Shown piece by piece: positions 58,657-64,000 of a stretch of DNA of 64,000 nucleotides. The position numbers were made by a program, and so were the translations under genes. Position 1 is the stretch's first letter; each line of letters begins with the position of its first letter. Source of the stretch: Marthasterias glacialis (taxonomy: Eukaryota > Echinodermata > Asteroidea > Forcipulatida > Asteriidae). The notes below the pieces were generated by a model that had not been told where the DNA came from, made no database searches, and was given only the letters and a program-made list of their open reading frames with translations. Where the stretch lies: positions 6,138,001 through 6,202,000 of the forward strand of contig OU452228.1 of NCBI GenBank assembly GCA_911728455.2, written 5' to 3'.

Positions 58657-61572
58657 TTGTTTTCACTCTGTTACAGCTTCGTGTACAAAAGTGCCATTAG
58701 ACAGGCGTTTGAAGCGCATTCGGAGCAGCCCCGCTCCCTGGTGGTTTCAAGGTGGAAGATGGCCCTGGCTGGCCGGGAAAACAAGATTTTCGGATGCAGG
58801 ACTATGGCAGCTACCTGCAGGTATAAACAATTTCTCTCTAGCCCCATTATTTCTGGAGTTATTGGCCGTGGTGCTGCCGATTTCTTTTTTCGGTGTTTTT
58901 TTTTTGCTGGCTTCGGTCCAGCACACACGTTGCTATTGTTGACGTACACACAGCATGGCCGTATGCACTGGACATCCTCGGGGTGTCCTCTCTCCGCGGT
59001 CCCTGGCATCCTCCTTGTTTATCCTGCTGCCCCAAGACCAGCATTTTCGGAAAGCCCATGAGCAGGGCTTTCCAACAGTGTTAGACTTGTCACTTTCCCA
59101 CCATTACTTGGGGAGATAGAGCCGTTGCTAAGTCTTGTTTTCACTCTGTTACAGCTTCGTGTACAAAAGTGCCATTAGACAGGCGTTTGAAACGCGTTCG
59201 GAGCAGCAACGCTCCCTGGTGGTTTCAAGTTGGAAGATGGCCCTGGCTGGCCAGGAAAACCAGATTTTCCGATGCAGGACTATGGCAGCTACCTGCAGGT
59301 ATAAAAAATTTCTCTCTAGCCTCATTATTTCTGGAGTTATTGGCCGTGGTGCTGCCGACTTCTTTTTTCGGTGTTTTTTTTTTGCTGGCTTCGGTCCATC
59401 ACACACGTAGCGGCCTTGGCTATTGTTGACGTACACACAGCATGGCCGTATGCACTGGACATCCTCGGGGTGTCCTCTCTCCGCGGTCCTTGGCATCCTC
59501 CTTGTTTATCCTGCTGCCCCAAGACCGGCATTTTCGGAAAGCCCATGAGCAGGGCTTTCAAACAGTGTTAGACTTGTCACTTTCCAAACATTACTTGGGG
59601 AAATAGAGCCGTTGCTAAGTCTTGTTTTCACTCTGTTACAGCTTCGTGTACAAAAGTGCCATTAGACAGGCGTTTGAAACGCATTCGGAGCAGCCCCGCT
59701 CCCTGGTGGTTTCAAGGTGGAAGATGGCCCTGGCTGGCCGGGAAAACCAGATTTTCGGATGCAGGACTATGGCAGCTACCTGCAGGTATAAACAATTTCT
59801 CTCTAGCTCCATTATTTCTGGAGTTATTGGCCGTGGTGCTGCCGACTTCTTTTTTCGGTGTTTTTTTTTTTTGCTGGCTTCGGTCCATCACACACGTAGC
59901 GGCCTTGGCTATTGTTGACGTACACACAGCATGGCCGTATGCACTGGACATCCTCGGGGTGTCCTCTCTCCGCGGTCCCTGGCATCCTCCTTGTTTATCC
60001 TGCAGCCCCAAGACCGGCATTTTCGGAAAGCCCATGAGCAGGGCTTTCCAACAGTGTTAGACTTGTCACTTTCCCACCATTACTTGGGGAGATAGAGCCG
60101 TTGCTAAGTCTTGTTTTCACTCTGTTACAGCTTCGTGTACAAAAGTGCCATTAGACAGGCGTTTGAAACGAATTCGGAGCAGCCCCGCTCCCTGGTGGTT
60201 TCAAGGTGGAAGATGGCCCTGGCTGGCCGGGAAAACCAGATTTTCGGATGCAGGACTATGGCAGCTACCTGCAGGTATAAAAAAATTCTCTCTAGCTCCA
60301 TTATTTCTGGAGTTATTGGCCGTGGTGCTGCCGACTTCTTTTTTCGGTGTTTTTTTTTTGCTGGCTTCGGTCCATCACACACGTAGCGGCCTTGGCTATT
60401 GTTGACGTACACACAGCATGGCCGTATGCACTGGGCATCCTCGGGGTGTCCTCTCTCCGCGGTCCCTGGCATCCTCCCTGTTAATCCTGCAGCCCCAAGA
60501 CCGGCATTTTTGGAAAGCCCATGAGCAGGGCTTTCCAACAGTGTTAGACTTGTCACTTTCCCACCATTACTTTGGGAGATAGAGCCCTTGCTAAGTATTG
60601 TTTTCACTCTGTTACAGCTTCGTGTACAAAAGTGCCATTAGACAGGCGTTTGAAACGCGTTCGGAGCAGCCCCGCTCCCTGGTGGTTTCAAGTTGGAAGA
60701 TGGCCCTGGCTGGCCAGGAAAACCAAATTTTCCGATGCAGGACTATGGCAGCTACCTGCAGGTATAAACAATTTCTCTCTAGCCCAATTATTTCTGGAGT
60801 TATTGGCCGTGGTGCTGCCGACTTCTTTTTTCGGTGTTTTTTTTTTGCTGGCTTCGGTCCAGCACACACGTAGCGGCCTTGGCTATTGTTGACGTACACA
60901 CAGCATGGCCGTATGCACTGGACATCCTCGGGGTGTCCTCTCTCCGCGGTCCCTGGCATCCTCCCTGTTTATCCTGCAGCCCCAAGACCGGCATTTTCGG
61001 AAAGCCCATGAGCAGGGCTTTCCAACAGTGTTAGACTTGTCACTTTCCCACCATTACTTGGGGAGATAGAGCCGTTGCTAAGTCTTGTTTTCACTCTGTT
61101 ACAGCTTCGTGTACAAAAGTGCCATTAGACAGGCGTTTGAAGCGCATTCGGAGCAGCCCCGCTCCCTGGTGGTTTCAAGGTGGAAGATGGCCCTGGCTGG
61201 CCGGAAAAACCACCTTTTTGGATGCAGGACTATGGCAGCTACCTGCAGGTATAAAAAAATTCTCTCTAGCCCCATTATTTCTGGAGTTATTGGCCGTGGT
61301 GCTGCCGATTTCTTTTTTTTTCTTCTTTTTTTTGCTGGCTTCGGTCCAGCACACACGTAGCAGCCTTGGCTTTTTTTTGACGTACACACAGCATGGCCGT
61401 ATGCACTGGACATCCTCGGGGTGTCCTCTCTCCGCGGTCCCTGGCATCCTCCTTGTTTATCCTGCAGCCCCAAGACCGGCATTTTCGGAAAGCCCATGAG
61501 CAGGGCTTTCCAACAGTGTTAGACTTGTCACTTTCCCGCCCTTACTGTGGGAGATAGAGCCGTTGCTAAGTC
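58657..61572. repeat. Six-monomer block, right copy (units 121-126)
   Basis: Anchors 58657, 59135, 59622, 60111, 60598, 61085, each 5,839-5,840 bp after its partner. The rare features recur in order. Differences seen include ACGTTGCTATTG in place of ACGTAGCTATTG, GGTGGTTTC in place of GGTAGTTTC, TTATTTCTGG in place of TTATTTATGG, and ends CTCCCTG or CTCCTTG in place of CTTCCTG in the last two units. Confidence 0.95.
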
Positions 61573-62549
61573 TTGTTTTCACTCTGTTACAGCTTCGTGT
61601 ACAAATGTGCAATTAGACAGGCGTTTGAAGCGCATTCGGAGCAGCCCCGCTCCCTGGTGGTTTCAAGGTGGAAGATGGCCCTGGCTGACCGGGAAAACCA
61701 GATTTTCGGATGCAGGACTATGGCAGCTACCTGCAGGTATTAACAATTTCTCTCTAGCCCCATTATTACTGGAGTTATTGGCCGTGGTGCTGCCGACTTC
61801 TTTTTTCGGTGTTTTTTTTTTTTGCTGTCTTCGGTCCAGCACACACGTAGCGGCCTTGGCTATTGTTGACGTACACACAGCATGGCCGTATGCACTGGAC
61901 ATCCTCGGGGTGTCCTCTCTCCGCGGTCCCTGGCATCCTTCCTGTTTATCCTGCAGCCCCAAGACCGGCATTTTCGGAAAGCCCATGAGCAGGGCTTTCC
62001 AACAGTGTTAGACTTGTCACTTTCCCACCATTACTTGGGGAGATAGAGCCGTTGCTAAGTCTTGTTTTCACTCTGTTACAGCTTCGTGTACAAAAGTGCC
62101 ATTAGACAGGCGTTTGAAGCGCATTCGGAGCAGTCCTGCTCCCTGGTGGTTTCAAGTTGGAAGATGGCCCTGGCTGGCCGGGAAAACCAAATTTTCCGAT
62201 GCAGGACTATGGCAGCTACCTGCAGGTATAAACAATTTCTCTCTAGCCCCATTATTTCTGGAGTTATTGGCCGTGGTGCTGCCGACTTCTTTTTTCGGTG
62301 TTTTTTTTTTTGCTGGCTTCGGTCCAGCACACACGTAGCGGCCTTGGCTATTGTTGACGTACACTCAGCATGGCCGTATGCACTGGGCATCCTCGGGGTG
62401 TCCTCTCTCCGCGGTCCCTGGCATCCTCCTTGTTTATCCTGCAGCCCCAAGACCGGCATTTTCGGAAAGCCCATGAGCAGGGCTTTCCAACAGTGTTAGA
62501 CTTGTCACTTTCCCGCTATTACTTTGGGAGATAGAGCCGTTGCTAAGTC
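61573..62549. repeat. Satellite units 127-128
   Basis: Anchors 61573 and 62062. Unit 127 follows CCCGCCCTTACTGTGGG and has GTACAAATGTGCAATTAG, GGCTGACCGGG, TATTAACAA and GCTGTCTTCGG, more private changes than most units. Its end CTTCCTG matches units 113 and 114 rather than its neighbours. Confidence 0.92.
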
Positions 62550-64000
62550 TTGTTTTCACTCTGCTACAGCTTCGTGTACAAAAGTGCCATTAGACAGGCG
62601 TTTGAAGCGCATTCGGAGCAGCCCCGCTCCCTGGTGGTTTCAAGGTGGAAGATGGCCCTGGCTGGCCGGGAAAACCAGATTTTCGGATGCAGGACTATGG
62701 CAGCTACCTGCAGGTATAAACAATTTCTCTCTAGCCCCATTATTTCTGGAGTTATTGGCCGTGGTGCTGCCGACTTCTTTTTTCGGTGTTTTTTTTGCTG
62801 GCTTCGGTCCAGCACACACGTAGCGGCCTTGGCTATTGTTGACGTACACACAGCATGGCCGTAAGCACTGGCCATCCTCGGGGTGTCCTCTCTCCGCGGT
62901 CCCTGGCATCCTCCTTGTTTATCCTGCAGCCCCAAGACCGGCATTTTCGGAAAGCCCATGAGCAGGGCTTTCCAACAGTGTTAGACTTGTCACTTTCCCA
63001 CTATTACTTTGGGAGATAGAGCCGTTGCTAAGTCTTGTTTTCACTCTGTTACAGCTTCGTGTACAAAAGTGCCATTAGACAGGCGTTTGAAGCGCATTCG
63101 GAGCAGTCCTGCTCCCTGGTGGTTTCAAGGTGGAAGATGGCCCTGGCTGGCCGGGAAAACCAAATTTTCCGATGCAAGACTATGGCAGCTACCTGCAGGT
63201 ATAAACAATTTCTCTCTAGCCCCATTATTTCTGGAGTTATTGGCCGTGGTGCTGCCGACTTCTTTTTTCGGTGTTTTTTTTTTGCTGGCTTCGGTCCAGC
63301 ACACACGTAGCGGCCTTGGCTATTGTTGACGTACACTCAGCATGGCCGTATGCACTGGGCATCCTCGGGGTGTCCTCTCTCCGCGGTCCCTGGCATCCTC
63401 CTTGTTTATCCTGCAGCCCCAAGACCAGCATTTCCGGAAAGCCCATGAGCAGGGCTTTCCAACAGTGTTAGACTTGTCACTTTCCCGCTATTACTTTGGG
63501 AGATAGAGCCGTTGCTAAATCTTGTTTTCACTCTGTTACAGCTTCGTGTACAAAAGTGCCATTAGACAGGCGTTTGAAGCGCATTCGGAGCAGCCCCGCT
63601 CCCTGGTGGTTTCAAGGTGGAAGATGGCCCTGGCTGGCCGGGAAAACCAGATTTTCGGATGCAGGACTATGGCAGCTACCTGCAGGTATAAACAATTTCT
63701 CTCTAGCCCCATTATTTCTGGAGTTATTGGCCGTGGTGCTGCCGACTTCTTTTTTCGGTGTTTTTTTTGCTGGCTTCGGTCCAGCACACACGTAGCGGCC
63801 TTGGCTATTGTTGACGTACACACAGCATGGCCGTAAGCACTGGCCATCCTCGGGGTGTCCTCTCTCCGCGGTCCCTGGCATCCTCCCTGTTTATCCTGCA
63901 GCCCCAAGACCGGCATTTTCGGAAAGCCCATGAGCAGGGCTTTCCAACAGTGTTAGACTTGTCACTTTCCCACTATTACTTTGGGAGATAGAGCCGTTGC
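62550..64000. repeat. Two-monomer repeat at the right edge (units 129-131)
   Basis: Anchors 62550, 63035, 63522. Units 129 and 131 are 972 bp apart and share a T8 run, GTAAGCACTGGCCATCC and a following CCCACTATTAC. Unit 131 is cut by the window edge a few bases before the next anchor, so the repeat continues beyond it. Confidence 0.93.

Larger units (their letters stand above)
1..64000. repeat. Satellite array, about 487-bp monomer, 131 units
   Basis: The same sequence recurs every 485-489 bases from one end of the window to the other, always in the same orientation. Using the TTG of CTTGTTTTCACTCTG as the start of a unit, anchors run 240, 726, 1213, 1701, 2187 and so on to 63522. Units look about 95% alike by eye; differences are mostly recurrent substitutions at a limited set of sites plus the length of one T-run. 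Exceptions in unit length are 596 and 597 (partial duplications), 384 twice (deletions), 463 (24-bp deletion) and 477-478 four times (9-bp deletion). No other sequence interrupts the array, and neither edge is reached. The family is not one I recognise. A role in heterochromatin is inferred only from the array form. Confidence 0.98.

Noticed and set aside
214-63931. Hundreds of open reading frames of 60-230 codons on both strands
   Set aside because: They recur with the monomer, overlap in several frames, mostly need non-ATG starts, end or shift at the variable T-run, and match no protein family I know. They reflect a stop-poor monomer, not genes.
1-64000. Prokaryotic operon, phage or CRISPR array
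   Set aside because: The period is about 487 bp with no spacers, and no coding density, ribosome-site pattern or cas-like genes are present.
1-64000. Inserted retroelement or DNA transposon
   Set aside because: Every stretch aligns to the monomer. No terminal repeats, target-site duplications or transposase or polymerase-like frames interrupt the series.

Overview
The whole 64,000 bases are one uninterrupted tandem satellite array. A monomer of about 487 bp (usual range 485-489) repeats head to tail on the same strand. I count 131 successive units from an anchor in the motif CTTGTTTTCACTCTG (first anchor 240, last 63522), plus a partial unit at bases 1-239. The array runs off both edges. I see no unique sequence, gene, transposon insertion, rRNA, tRNA or CRISPR in the window. 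Such an array fits eukaryotic heterochromatin (centromeric, pericentromeric, subtelomeric or sex-chromosome-like). I do not recognise the monomer family and cannot name the organism. About 20 CpGs per monomer in DNA of roughly balanced base composition argues against strong CpG loss of the mammalian kind.

The monomer has a consistent internal map, positions given in the reference unit 240-725: (1) a pyrimidine-rich tract ending in TTACAG (to 259); (2) a 144-bp segment (260-403) with two adjacent foldbacks, GCGTTT-G-AAACGC and GGAGC-N6-GCTCC; (3) the palindrome ACCTGCAGGT running into a TATAAA motif (396-413); (4) a length-variable run of about 8-13 T (479-487 here); (5) a GGACA/TGTCC stem (561-579) and a CCGCGG site; (6) a U-rich tract, ATTTTTGG, running into a strong 9-11 bp hairpin (634-666).

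Layout: the array is a patchwork of short-lived higher-order repeats. Two-monomer repeats lie near 2.7-4.6, 19.4-21.4, 49.9-51.8 and 62.5-64 kb. Three-monomer repeats (about 1,462 bp) lie at 4.6-9.0, 26.3-28.7 and 42.1-49.9 kb. Four-monomer repeats (about 1,948 bp) lie at 22.4-26.3 and 35.8-41.6 kb. A seven-monomer unit of 3,295 bp is doubled at 28.7-35.3 kb, and a 2.9-kb block recurs 5,840 bp away (52.8 and 58.7 kb). Diagnostic variants are also shared over 10-17 kb and more. Structural variants (a 109-bp partial duplication twice, a 103-104-bp deletion twice, 24-bp and 9-bp deletions) mark the recombination history; the two largest types break at the hairpin.

Many overlapping open frames of 60-230 codons occur on both strands, but they repeat with the monomer and are interrupted or shifted by the T-run, so I annotate no protein gene. 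The most interesting leads are the conserved structured segments (U-rich tract plus hairpin; foldbacks whose common variants sit in loops or keep G-T wobble pairs), the splice-site-like borders of the 144-bp segment, and rearrangement breakpoints at the hairpin. These are hypotheses from sequence reading, not established functions.
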